Positions 1 to 5,257 are shown, counted from the stretch's first letter. The stretch is 5,257 nucleotides of DNA from Deltaproteobacteria bacterium (GCA_016845285.1 JAERSX010000381.1:1-5257), one strand, 5' to 3'. Numbers and translations: made by a program. Notes: generated by a model not told the origin, from the letters alone.

Positions 1-387
1 GGTCTTGCTCTGGAAGTCGACCTTGACGCGGCCCTTGCTTCCCTTGCCGAACTTCGGAGCCTTCGCACCGGACTTGCTGGCGCCGTGGAGCTCGAAGTAC
101 TTCTTGACGTCCTTGACCTGGTTCCGCTTCAGGCGGAAGGCCTCGGTCAGAGCCGTGGCGGCCTCTTCGGCGTTGCCAGCAACCTTGCCCTGGGTATCGA
201 CCAGCTTGGGCAAGACCTTGCCTCGAATCTGGCGACGACCGTCCGAGCCGGTGATGGCCACCGCGTCGGTGGCAGGGGTGAACTCGAAGAGTCCGATGAA
301 GCCTGGGATGGACGTGGCCACCGACGTAATCGGCTTCGGGCCACTGTCGATCTCACGAATGTAGACGCCTGGGGTGTGATATTCCAT
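1..387 (-). CDS. Contractile tail sheath protein, N-terminal part (runs off window)
   Basis: This is the outer contractile sheath of a phage-tail-like particle; sheath subunits polymerise around the inner tube and shorten to drive it through a target membrane. The frame is open from an ATG at 387-385 to the window edge (129 residues, no stop). The N-terminus carries the sheath signature TPGVYIREIDSGPKPI (residues 5-20), followed by the conserved TSIPGFIGLF block (25-34), as in phage sheaths and Afp2-4/Pvc2-4. Residues 35-100 are less typical, and 102-129 are rich in Lys, Gly and Ser, which may be a lineage-specific insert. A GGAGGA sits at 399-404, 11 bases before the ATG and inside the end of the preceding gene, so expression is probably coupled to it. 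The sheath identity is firm; which of several sheath paralogues it is cannot be said. Confidence 0.9.
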   Translation of the reverse strand, partial: MEYHTPGVYIREIDSGPKPITSVATSIPGFIGLFEFTPATDAVAITGSDGRRQIRGKVLPKLVDTQGKVAGNAEEAATALTEAFRLKRNQVKDVKKYFELHGASKSGAKAPKFGKGSKGRVKVDFQSKT

Positions 388-394
388 GGACTAC

Positions 395-1222
395 TCAGTC
401 CTCCGAATCGGCGTCGCTGGAGCGACGTAGAAAGTGGGGTGCGGGTCCCGGAGGGGACACGGGTTGAGGGATGTGCCGCCCGCCGCGTATGCGGCCGTTT
501 CGCGAGGTGTCCGTAGGACGCTCCGCGGTGGCATTTTGCAGCCGGCCCATCTTGACTGTGGTCCCACCTGCGCTGGCGATCAGGGCGCCGTCCAGCGCAA
601 CGCGGGCTCGATACGTGAGAAATGGTCGGTACGGGGCCTCATGGAGGCTGAACAGGTTGATGGCGTCACCCACGGTCAGGTCGTCGACCAAGGCCAGGGA
701 CACTTTCTCCATCAACAAGCCATCCTCGTCGGGGTCCACGTTGGGGTCGTGGGGACGGCCGAGGCTGTCCACTTCACGCCCGTCAGGAAGTACGAACCGG
801 CGCGGACGATAGATCAGGTGGGTCGCCTCGTACAACCGAAGCATGAGCCACCCCATCAGACGCTCGGCGTCCGACCGGAATTTCGAGTGGACCATGATCA
901 GGTAGAACAGGTCCACGAGCAGCGGCGGCCGGTGGTAGAAGACCTCGCCACCCTCTTCGGGAGAGGTGTTGACGAAGATCGGTGCCTGCTGGTGCCGCTT
1001 GTGGCGCTGCAGGTTCGGGTTCTGAGACACCCGATACATGTAGACGTAGATGACCTGTTCGCGGTCCTTGGGGACGAACTTCAGGTCTTCTTCGAACTTC
1101 GGCGGCTGTTCGCTGAGGTCGTAGCCGGTGCGCAGGAAGGACTGCAGGCCTTCGGTGACCTCACCGATGATGCCCTTGCCCGACATCGGGCCGACACGGG
1201 GCGTCAGCGCAGCGTCGATCAT
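395..1222 (-). CDS. DUF4255/Pvc16_N tail terminator (Afp16/Pvc16-like cap protein)
   Basis: This is the predicted tail-terminator or cap protein that ends tube and sheath polymerisation in eCIS particles, 275 residues. Visible family features are the strand VIYVYMYRVSQNPNLQR (57-73), the block PPLLVDLFYLIMVHS (99-113) leading into the helix AERLMGWLMLRLYEAT (119-134), and the C-terminal block LTVGDAINLFSLHEAPYRPFLTYRARVALDG (182-211, shown here in outline: LTVGD, then APYRPFLTY). This order matches DUF4255. Residues 226-275 form a 50-residue Arg/Pro-rich tail ending in an acidic SSDADSED, which is not part of the domain and is probably disordered. The start is well fixed: AGGAG at 1228-1232 lies 5 bases upstream, and the ATG overlaps the previous gene's TGA as ATGA (1222-1219). 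The sheath gene begins 7 bases after its stop. This adjacency of terminator and sheath genes fits an eCIS structural operon. Confidence 0.85.
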   Translation of the reverse strand: MIDAALTPRVGPMSGKGIIGEVTEGLQSFLRTGYDLSEQPPKFEEDLKFVPKDREQVIYVYMYRVSQNPNLQRHKRHQQAPIFVNTSPEEGGEVFYHRPPLLVDLFYLIMVHSKFRSDAERLMGWLMLRLYEATHLIYRPRRFVLPDGREVDSLGRPHDPNVDPDEDGLLMEKVSLALVDDLTVGDAINLFSLHEAPYRPFLTYRARVALDGALIASAGGTTVKMGRLQNATAERPTDTSRNGRIRGGRHIPQPVSPPGPAPHFLRRSSDADSED

Positions 1223-1671
1223 GCAGACTCCTCGCCATGGAGCAGGCGCTGCGCGAGGTACGGCCCGGCGTCGAGGCGGGGGGGCCGCTCCGGGCGGAGG
1301 TGCAGCTCCGTGGGGCGTGGTAGCGCAACCGTCCGATCCATAGCGAACGCGGCCTCTACGGCCAACCTGTACCGCTCACGAGCCACCGGTGCGGGCCGGG
1401 CACGGTCCATGCCCTCCACCTTGCTCATCCGTGTCTTCTCCATGCGGTACGGGTGCCGCACGAGTCGAATGAGCTGCGGGGCGTGCTGTGTGATCTCCAT
1501 GCGTCGGCGGGATGTCCGGATGCGACGCGGCTCGATGGCCTTGTGGGGGGGCACCAGCTCTTTCTTCTCCTCGACGTAGGAGCGCTCGGCGCATCGCTCG
1601 ACCACGGGCCGGGGCATCAGCGAGCGCTCGCCAGGAACGCGTCTACCGAGGCGGGTCCGAGGGTCGATCAA
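1219..1671 (-). CDS. Arginine-rich 150-aa protein of unknown function, first gene of the leftward eCIS operon
   Basis: I do not recognise this family. The frame has strongly G/C-biased third positions, and its TGA overlaps the ATG of the DUF4255 gene, so it is very likely translated and coupled to it. The product is rich in Arg, Pro and Glu and strongly basic. It has no hydrophobic segment long enough for a membrane helix and no signal peptide. Residues 19-60 contain a run of charged residues (YVEEKKELVPPHK, then RRIRTSRRR), and 85-110 look helical. The start is uncertain: the longest form begins at a TTG (1671-1669) just after an in-frame TGA (1683-1681), with only a weak GTGAG upstream. An ATG at 1617-1615 would give a 132-residue protein, also without a strong Shine-Dalgarno. 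A small tail-assembly or baseplate accessory role is possible from position alone; the sequence does not show it. Confidence 0.7.
   Translation of the reverse strand: MIDPRTRLGRRVPGERSLMPRPVVERCAERSYVEEKKELVPPHKAIEPRRIRTSRRRMEITQHAPQLIRLVRHPYRMEKTRMSKVEGMDRARPAPVARERYRLAVEAAFAMDRTVALPRPTELHLRPERPPRLDAGPYLAQRLLHGEESA
1228..1232 (-). promoter_or_regulatory. Shine-Dalgarno AGGAG for the DUF4255 gene
   Basis: On the minus strand AGGAG is followed by 5 bases (TCTGC) and then the ATG at 1222. It lies inside the last codons of the upstream 150-residue gene. It supports this ATG over the internal Met13, and it implies that the two genes are translated in tandem. Confidence 0.75.
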
Positions 1672-1787
1672 TGCGTCTGCTCACAGTCGACGGAGGCGAT
1701 GTTCCACCGGAGCGAAACACCAATAGGCAGCCTTTCGCGCCCAGATGGGCTGAGTACAAGACAGGGTGACTCGGTGCCCCCAGGCTC

Positions 1788-1838
1788 CGAGGTCGGCTCA
1801 CCCTACACGACCCCTAAAGCAGTGGTCAACCGACCTCG
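1788..1838. repeat. 9-bp inverted repeat in the divergent control region
   Basis: CGAGGTCGG (1788-1796) and CCGACCTCG (1830-1838) are exact reverse complements separated by 33 bases. With three helical turns between the arm centres apart from about 42 bases, the arrangement could suit a looping or paired-site regulator. It could also be chance in GC-rich DNA: by a rough equal-base estimate, about 0.1 such 9-mer pairs are expected in 250 bases. The presence of the repeat is certain; its function is not. Confidence 0.4.
1800..1829 (-). promoter_or_regulatory. Possible sigma-70-type promoter for the leftward eCIS operon
   Basis: Reading leftwards, TTGACC (1829-1824) resembles a -35 box (5 of 6 to TTGACA). 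After 18 bases, TAGGGT (1805-1800) is a poor -10 (3 of 6 to TATAAT). Both boxes lie exactly between the arms of the 1788-1838 inverted repeat, so a repressor or activator bound there would control initiation. A start near 1793 would leave a leader of about 120 bases. The match is weak. Confidence 0.25.
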
Positions 1839-1919
1839 ATTGCACTGCGATGTCATACCGTCCCTGACAGCGCCACCGCCCGAGACCGCCTGTGCACGCT
1901 GGCGTGATAGCGTCGACCA

Positions 1920-2618
1920 ATGCGACGTGATCGCAAGAAGCCAGGCTCCACTGATCGCGCGGTCCGCGTGCTCCGCTCGGGCCGAAGTGGGCGTGCGCAG
2001 GACGCAGCCTCCAAGAAGATGGCGGCCATCGGCCGCAAGGCCGGGAACAGCGGCTTCGACAAGCAGCTCAAGAAGGCCGGGTCCCAGCGCGATCGACTCA
2101 TCGAGTTCATCCTGCAGCGCCTCCAGACAGTCAAGAGCATCCAGAACACGGAGCTGCTCGAGATCAAGAACGTGCGGACCTGGTACAAGGAAGTGGCCAA
2201 GGGGCACGAGGGCTACACGCTTCCAGACCCCACCCGCTGGCACGAGTGCGCACAGCAGTATCGGCGCGCCATCGAGGCCTTGTGCAACGGAAACATGGGC
2301 CAAGGCGTCCGCCTCCTCGAGAACGCGTGCGAGCTCGAGCGCGCCGCCAACGACACCATCCCGGTGCAGGTGCGCGAGAAGCTCAACAAGCCGCAGCGCA
2401 CCCAGGCCGAGGCTCCCGACACGGCCGCAAAGGTGGCCGCGACAGCGTCCTGCCCCACCCGCAACCTCCCCGCCGGCATCCGGCTGGCGTACGACATCTT
2501 GAGCATCAGCGACAAGATGGAGAACGCGCCCCCCATGCAGCCGCTTCGGAACCTGCAGTGGTGGAACTTCAGCGACAACGAGGAAGAGGAGGAGGAAGAG
2601 GAAGAGGGCGGCGACTGA
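1920..2618 (+). CDS. Unrecognised 232-aa charge-polarised protein with polyglutamate tail
   Basis: I do not recognise this family. Three zones are visible. Residues 1-60 are basic and probably disordered (RRDRKK at 2-7, KQLKKAG at 48-54). Residues 56-145 look helical, with LIEFILQRLQTVKSIQ (60-75) and a pair of helices around W107, Y114 and A117 to G129 and LLENACELERAA (132-143) that resembles a single TPR-like hairpin. The C-terminus has a short conserved-looking stretch with WWNFSDN (214-220), then nine consecutive Glu (221-229) and GGD. There is no signal peptide or membrane helix. An in-frame TAG lies at 1908-1910, so the ATG at 1920 is the furthest start; Met34 (2019) is an alternative, because codons 1-33 have less G/C at third positions. 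Neither start has a clear Shine-Dalgarno. It is the first rightward gene, 37 bases before the deacylase. An adaptor, chaperone or cargo role is possible from context only. Confidence 0.7.
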   Translation: MRRDRKKPGSTDRAVRVLRSGRSGRAQDAASKKMAAIGRKAGNSGFDKQLKKAGSQRDRLIEFILQRLQTVKSIQNTELLEIKNVRTWYKEVAKGHEGYTLPDPTRWHECAQQYRRAIEALCNGNMGQGVRLLENACELERAANDTIPVQVREKLNKPQRTQAEAPDTAAKVAATASCPTRNLPAGIRLAYDILSISDKMENAPPMQPLRNLQWWNFSDNEEEEEEEEEGGD

Positions 2619-2655
2619 ATTCGGGCGGATGCCCTCCGAGCGCTAAACCACCCGC

Positions 2656-3807
2656 ATGAGGTCATCCGAGTCGCTGCACACCACCCTCGCCCGCTTGATC
2701 GCCTTCCCCACGGTCAGCGATCGGCCCACCGACGAGATCGTCGCCTACCTGGCCCGGCGGGCCGAGGATCGCGGGATGCGGGTGGAGGTCATCCCGTCGG
2801 GGCCGGACAAAGCCAACCTGGTGGTACGGGCAGGGCCCGACGGCACCGATGGGCTCACGTTGAGCGGGCACCTCGACGTCGTGCCGACGGCAGGACAGGC
2901 GTGGAGCAGCGATCCATTCGTGATGAGCGAGCGCGACGGGCGGCTCTTCGGGCGGGGGACGTGCGACATGAAGGGGTTCGTGGCCGCCGTGGTCACGGCC
3001 CTCGAAGCCATCGACGTCTCCGCGCTGAAGCGGGAGCTGGCGCTGGTCTGGACCCACGACGAGGAGGTCGGGTGTTGCGGGAGCGCCCTGCTCGTGGAGC
3101 GCTTCTTGCGAGAGGGACGCAGGCTTCCCCGGCAGGCGCTCATCGGGGAGCCCACCAGCCAACAGCCCAAGCGGATGCATCCTGGTCACAGCACCTTCGC
3201 CGTGCGTCTGCAGGGGCGTGCCGCACACAGCAGCCGACCCTCGCTGGGGCTGTCGGCCATCAAGCTGGCACGCGAGGCCCTCGGCGCCATCGAGGTCCTC
3301 GAAGAAGAGCTTCGCGGGGAGCGGGCCCACGAGGACCTGCTGGAGGCGCCATACACGGTGGTCAACGTCGGGGAGATCTCCGGTGGGAGCGCGGTCAACA
3401 TCGTGCCCGAACACTGCCTGCTGCGTCTGGGCATGCGCGCGCTCCCGGGCCAGTCAGCCGCTGAGCTGCTGACCAGACTGCAAGCGACCCTGGCACCGCT
3501 CGCGGCTCGCGCAGCCACCGAGGGTGGGAGTGTCCAAGCCGAGCTCCTCCGCGAGGCCCCAGCGCTGCTGTGTCCGGATGGAACACCTCTTCTCAGCGAT
3601 CTGGAAGCGCTCGGGGACGGCGGGGCACCCGGTGCGGTCCCGTTCGCGACAGATGGTGGAAACCTCGCCCGGCTCGGCCTCGACTGCGTCATCTGCGGCC
3701 CCGGGAGCATCGACCTGGCCCACCGGCCTGACGAGTCCATCGGCATCGACGAACTGCACGCCGGCGTCGACCTCCTCACACGCCTGATCCGACGCCGGTG
3801 CATGTAG
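2656..3807 (+). CDS. argE: M20-family deacylase, likely N-acetylornithine deacetylase (ArgE-like)
   Basis: This is a cytoplasmic dinuclear zinc amidohydrolase. ArgE hydrolyses N-acetyl-L-ornithine to ornithine and acetate in arginine synthesis. All M20 catalytic elements are visible: SGHLDVVP with metal ligand H72 and D74; GRGTCDMKGF with the bridging D104; THDEEVG with general base E136 and ligand E137; IGEPT with ligand E165; GRAAHSSRP with H191 of the lid/dimerisation domain; and CGPGSIDLAHRPDE with ligand H356. The length of 383 residues is normal for the ArgE/DapE group. The AHRPDE ending and WSSDPF-x(4)-RDG-x-LFGRGT-x-DMKGF favour ArgE over DapE, but acyl substrate choice within M20 is hard to call. 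The ATG at 2656 lacks a strong Shine-Dalgarno. It lies 37 bases after the previous gene with no terminator between, so co-transcription is possible. The gene looks intact, and its place inside an eCIS locus is unexplained. Confidence 0.85.
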   Translation: MRSSESLHTTLARLIAFPTVSDRPTDEIVAYLARRAEDRGMRVEVIPSGPDKANLVVRAGPDGTDGLTLSGHLDVVPTAGQAWSSDPFVMSERDGRLFGRGTCDMKGFVAAVVTALEAIDVSALKRELALVWTHDEEVGCCGSALLVERFLREGRRLPRQALIGEPTSQQPKRMHPGHSTFAVRLQGRAAHSSRPSLGLSAIKLAREALGAIEVLEEELRGERAHEDLLEAPYTVVNVGEISGGSAVNIVPEHCLLRLGMRALPGQSAAELLTRLQATLAPLAARAATEGGSVQAELLREAPALLCPDGTPLLSDLEALGDGGAPGAVPFATDGGNLARLGLDCVICGPGSIDLAHRPDESIGIDELHAGVDLLTRLIRRRCM

Positions 3808-3844
3808 GTTGAACAGTGGGTGGGAGGTAACGAGCGCCGAACTG

Positions 3845-3868
3845 TCGATGTCATCTCGATGACATCGA
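3845..3868. repeat. 24-base near-perfect palindrome downstream of the deacylase gene
   Basis: The arms TCGATGTCATC (3845-3855) and GATGACATCGA (3858-3868) are exact reverse complements around a central TC. As RNA it would fold as a 10-bp stem with a CTCG tetraloop, but no T-run follows, so it is not a classical intrinsic terminator. It lies 37 bases after the deacylase stop and 87 bases before the DUF4157 start. It could be a dimeric regulator's operator for the DUF4157-ATPase pair, or a transcript-end or stability hairpin. An 11-base arm pair with this spacing is unlikely by chance in 5 kb. Confidence 0.6.
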
Positions 3869-3946
3869 GCGTGTCCGCGAGTCACATCCCCTGCCGGATA
3901 CCCCTTGGATCGGGTAGGATTGCCTGCGACGGTCTCAGAATGCTCT

Positions 3947-3950
3947 GGAG
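3947..3950 (+). promoter_or_regulatory. Shine-Dalgarno GGAG for the DUF4157 gene
   Basis: GGAG lies 5 bases (TCCCC) before the ATG at 3956. It decides the start in favour of MSDSSSAGG and against the upstream in-frame TTG at 3905, which has no ribosome site and would add 17 residues unlike the rest. Confidence 0.7.
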
Positions 3951-3955
3951 TCCCC

Positions 3956-4612
3956 ATGTCTGACAGCTCGAGCGCGGGTGGCCTCATCAATCGGCTCGCA
4001 GCCCGTGCGGAGCGGGCTGAGCTGAGCCGCGTGGCCATTCCTGGCGGCGGGACGGCCTTGAGCGGGCCTCTCGCGAGCCGCGCCCTGAAGGCGGTGGGCG
4101 CCCGAGCCATGACCCTGGACCGCTCCATCGTCGTCAGCGAAGACTTCGATCCCAGCGATCCGGAAGACCAGGCGCTCTTCGCCCACGAGCAGCACCACGC
4201 CATGCACGGCGATGGCGATGGTGGCGGCGATGGTCACAACTTCCGCGATGCCGAAGAGATCGCGGCCCGTGCAGCCGAGGCCATGGTGTTCCACCGGTCG
4301 TGGGGCTACGAAGGCGGCTACACCCCGGGCGGTGGTCCCGGCGGTGGCACCAACAGCGGTCCGCAGGATCACTCTGGCCAAGGTGTCGGCGCAGGCGTGG
4401 CCTCGTCCAGCGAGAAGAACGAAACCGTCGACTCCGACCCTGACTCCGACCGTGGATACAAGGGCCTCCTGGCGCAGGGCTACTCCCACCAGGATGTCGT
4501 CGACGATCTCGCCCGCAAGGCCATGAACGCCATCGATGACCGGCGGCGCACGGGCCACGACCGCAACAGCCACCTCCGTGGCAGCTTCTCCGGCGCCGGC
4601 GGAGTCAAGTAG
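3956..4612 (+). CDS. DUF4157-type eCIS-associated putative metallopeptidase with HEQHH motif
   Basis: This 218-residue protein carries a compact version of the DUF4157 pattern. VGARAMTLDRSIVVSEDFDP (47-66) corresponds to the family's ArAfT-x-G-x-x-I-x-F block. It leads into ALFAHEQHHAMH (73-84), where H77-E78-x-x-H81 is an HExxH zinc-binding and catalytic motif. E100 or E101 in DAEEIAARAAEAM is a candidate third ligand. DUF4157 is known to occur in many eCIS-associated toxins, often as the N-terminal part of larger proteins. Unusual here are a Gly/Asp-rich run directly after the zinc motif (GDGDGGGDG, 85-93), a Gly/Pro-rich linker near 120-150, an acidic DSDPDSD segment, and only a short helical C-terminus ending in SFSGAGGVK instead of a large toxin domain. 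There is no signal peptide. The ATPase gene follows 57 bases later, so the two are probably co-expressed. Activity, substrate and cargo status are inferred, and the Gln after Glu is atypical of HELTH-type members. Confidence 0.75.
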   Translation: MSDSSSAGGLINRLAARAERAELSRVAIPGGGTALSGPLASRALKAVGARAMTLDRSIVVSEDFDPSDPEDQALFAHEQHHAMHGDGDGGGDGHNFRDAEEIAARAAEAMVFHRSWGYEGGYTPGGGPGGGTNSGPQDHSGQGVGAGVASSSEKNETVDSDPDSDRGYKGLLAQGYSHQDVVDDLARKAMNAIDDRRRTGHDRNSHLRGSFSGAGGVK

Positions 4613-4659
4613 TCCAGCAGTCGTCGCTGCGGCAGCCAGGGTAGACTCGCGGCCCCGAC

Positions 4660-4664
4660 GGGAG
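4660..4664 (+). promoter_or_regulatory. Shine-Dalgarno GGGAG for the ATPase gene
   Basis: GGGAG is 5 bases before a GTG at 4670. It favours that start over the in-frame GTG at 4679, which would be 14 bases away and would shorten the protein by three residues. There is no ATG in this frame near the start. Confidence 0.6.
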
Positions 4665-4669
4665 AGCCT

Positions 4670-5257
4670 GTGTCCACCGTGTTCGAGGAGCTTGCGCGCC
4701 GACTGCGGCGCACCGATCTGCTGCTCCTGCGTGCCGTTCGTCGCCAGCGAGCCCGCCCCGCCATCCGTGCCAAGGGGCAGTTCTGGGGCTCTGTGATCAC
4801 CGATGATGAGGTGGATGAGCTGCTGCGGGCCCACGGTGAGATCGAATACCCCGCGGGCAACGATGGGCTCGAGGATGCTGTCGAGGTCAGCAAGAAGCTC
4901 CGCGACGACCCGGGCGGACGCTTCTCGCGCCTACGCGCGGCCTTCTCCTTGGATGGCGACGACGCCGACCTGCTGCTGCTGGCCCTCGCGCCGGAGATCA
5001 GCGCTGGCTACGGCAAGATCTTCGCCTACCTCAACGACAACCTGAACCAGGCCTTCCTGACCGTCGATCTGGCGACCCGGGTTCTTCGCCCAGGCCGCCA
5101 GGAGCGGCTCGCCCTGCAGAGCCGGCTCATGTCGGGGTCGCCTCTCATCAAGAACCGCCTGCTCTTGTTGAATCCTCCCGACGGTGCCGAGACCCACACG
5201 GCGAGGCGCGTACACCCGGCCGGCCGGCTCATCCGCTGGCTCATGGAAGAAGAGGAG
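4670..5257 (+). CDS. eCIS AAA+ ATPase (Afp15/Pvc15-like), N-terminal region, runs off window
   Basis: This is the N-terminal 196 residues of the AAA+ ATPase conserved in eCIS loci, thought to act in particle assembly or cargo handling. The frame is open from GTG (4670) to the window edge, and the Walker A and B motifs should lie just beyond it. Visible features are an Arg-rich N-terminal helix with a leucine run (DLLLLRAVRRQRARPA, 16-31), the segment FWGSVITDDEVDELL (38-52), and a block FSLDGDDADLLLLALAPEI (92-110) followed by YGKIFAYLNDN (114-124) and LTVDLATRVL (130-139). That block resembles the winged-helix/lid region that precedes the AAA+ core in these ATPases, where F-x-L-x-x-x-D-LLL-x-x-LAPE and Y-x-x-x-FAYL-x-D recur. 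The family's usual R-P-T before VDLA is here F-L-T. It follows the DUF4157 gene closely, and this pairing strengthens both calls. The identity rests on the N-terminus only. Confidence 0.75.
   Translation, partial: MSTVFEELARRLRRTDLLLLRAVRRQRARPAIRAKGQFWGSVITDDEVDELLRAHGEIEYPAGNDGLEDAVEVSKKLRDDPGGRFSRLRAAFSLDGDDADLLLLALAPEISAGYGKIFAYLNDNLNQAFLTVDLATRVLRPGRQERLALQSRLMSGSPLIKNRLLLLNPPDGAETHTARRVHPAGRLIRWLMEEEE

Larger units (their letters stand above)
1672..1919. other. Divergent intergenic region between the two eCIS arms
   Basis: This 248-base stretch separates the leftward operon from the rightward genes and must carry the start signals for at least one of them. No frame here is convincing as a gene: frames crossing it are closed by stops near the flanking starts (in-frame TGA at 1683-1681 for the left gene, TAG at 1908-1910 for the right gene). 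It contains the inverted repeat 1788-1838 and a small dyad GCCCA-GA-TGGGC at 1739-1750. No strong Shine-Dalgarno precedes the right-hand ATG at 1920. Confidence 0.6.

Noticed and set aside
434..1579. 381-residue open frame on the plus strand
   Set aside because: It lies antisense to the DUF4255 gene and the 150-residue gene, which have a strong Shine-Dalgarno, an ATGA coupling and (for DUF4255) clear family motifs. A long antisense frame is expected in GC-rich DNA.
1453..2502. 349-residue open frame on the plus strand crossing the divergent region
   Set aside because: The translation is low-complexity Arg/Ser/Pro in the second half, typical of an out-of-frame reading of a GC-rich gene. It overlaps two better-supported genes and the control region.
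3905..3925. Sigma-54-like promoter (GG and GC elements) before the DUF4157 gene
   Set aside because: The GG and GC pairs do not have the required 10-base separation in any register checked by eye.
3905..3955. Upstream TTG start for the DUF4157 gene
   Set aside because: No ribosome site precedes it, whereas ATG 3956 has GGAG at 5 bases. The extra 17 residues have no family match.
4208..4232. GGCGAT-type short repeats as a microsatellite or repeat array
   Set aside because: The repeats are imperfect and simply encode the Gly/Asp run of the DUF4157 protein in frame. There are no spacers and no copies outside the gene.
4613..4669. GCTGC-G-GCAGC dyad (4626-4636) as a terminator between the DUF4157 and ATPase genes
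   Set aside because: The one-base loop is too tight for a stable hairpin of this length and no T-run follows. The short gap fits co-transcription better.
3935..4834. 299-residue open frame on the minus strand
   Set aside because: It is antisense across the DUF4157 gene and the start of the ATPase gene, both supported by motifs and ribosome sites. Its Ala/Val/Gly-rich product has no recognisable motif.

Overview
This window looks like part of an extracellular contractile injection system (eCIS; the phage-tail-like family that includes Afp and PVC) in a high-GC bacterium. The G/C-rich third codon positions, the many Arg/Ala codons and the GTG and TTG starts would suit a myxobacterium or related deltaproteobacterium. 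That placement is inference; no taxonomic marker is present.

Left arm, minus strand (about 1671 to 1): three tightly packed genes read leftwards. They are a 150-residue arginine-rich protein of unknown function, a DUF4255/Pvc16_N-type tail terminator (Afp16/Pvc16-like), and the first 129 residues of a contractile tail sheath that runs off the window. The first two overlap by ATGA, the second and third are 7 bases apart, and the left arm is probably one operon.

The centre (1672-1919) is a 248-base divergent intergenic region. It holds a 9-bp inverted repeat whose arms enclose a possible leftward promoter.

Right arm, plus strand (1920 to 5257): four genes read rightwards. First comes an unrecognised 232-residue protein with a basic N-terminus, a helical centre and a nine-glutamate tail. 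Next is a complete M20-family deacylase most like N-acetylornithine deacetylase (ArgE). A 148-base gap follows, containing a near-perfect 24-base palindrome. Then come a 218-residue DUF4157-type protein with an HEQHH zinc motif and the first 196 residues of an eCIS-type AAA+ ATPase (Pvc15/Afp15-like), cut by the window edge before its Walker motifs.

Together, the sheath and terminator build the contractile tube, and the ATPase is the conserved eCIS AAA+ component. The DUF4157 protein is a candidate cargo or cargo-associated factor, since this domain is known to mark eCIS-associated toxins. The ArgE-like enzyme has no obvious role in an injection system. It may be a passenger housekeeping gene or an accessory. 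The 232- and 150-residue proteins are the best candidates for undescribed components. There is no gene-free stretch above 300 bases, and I saw no tRNA, rRNA, CRISPR array or insertion sequence.
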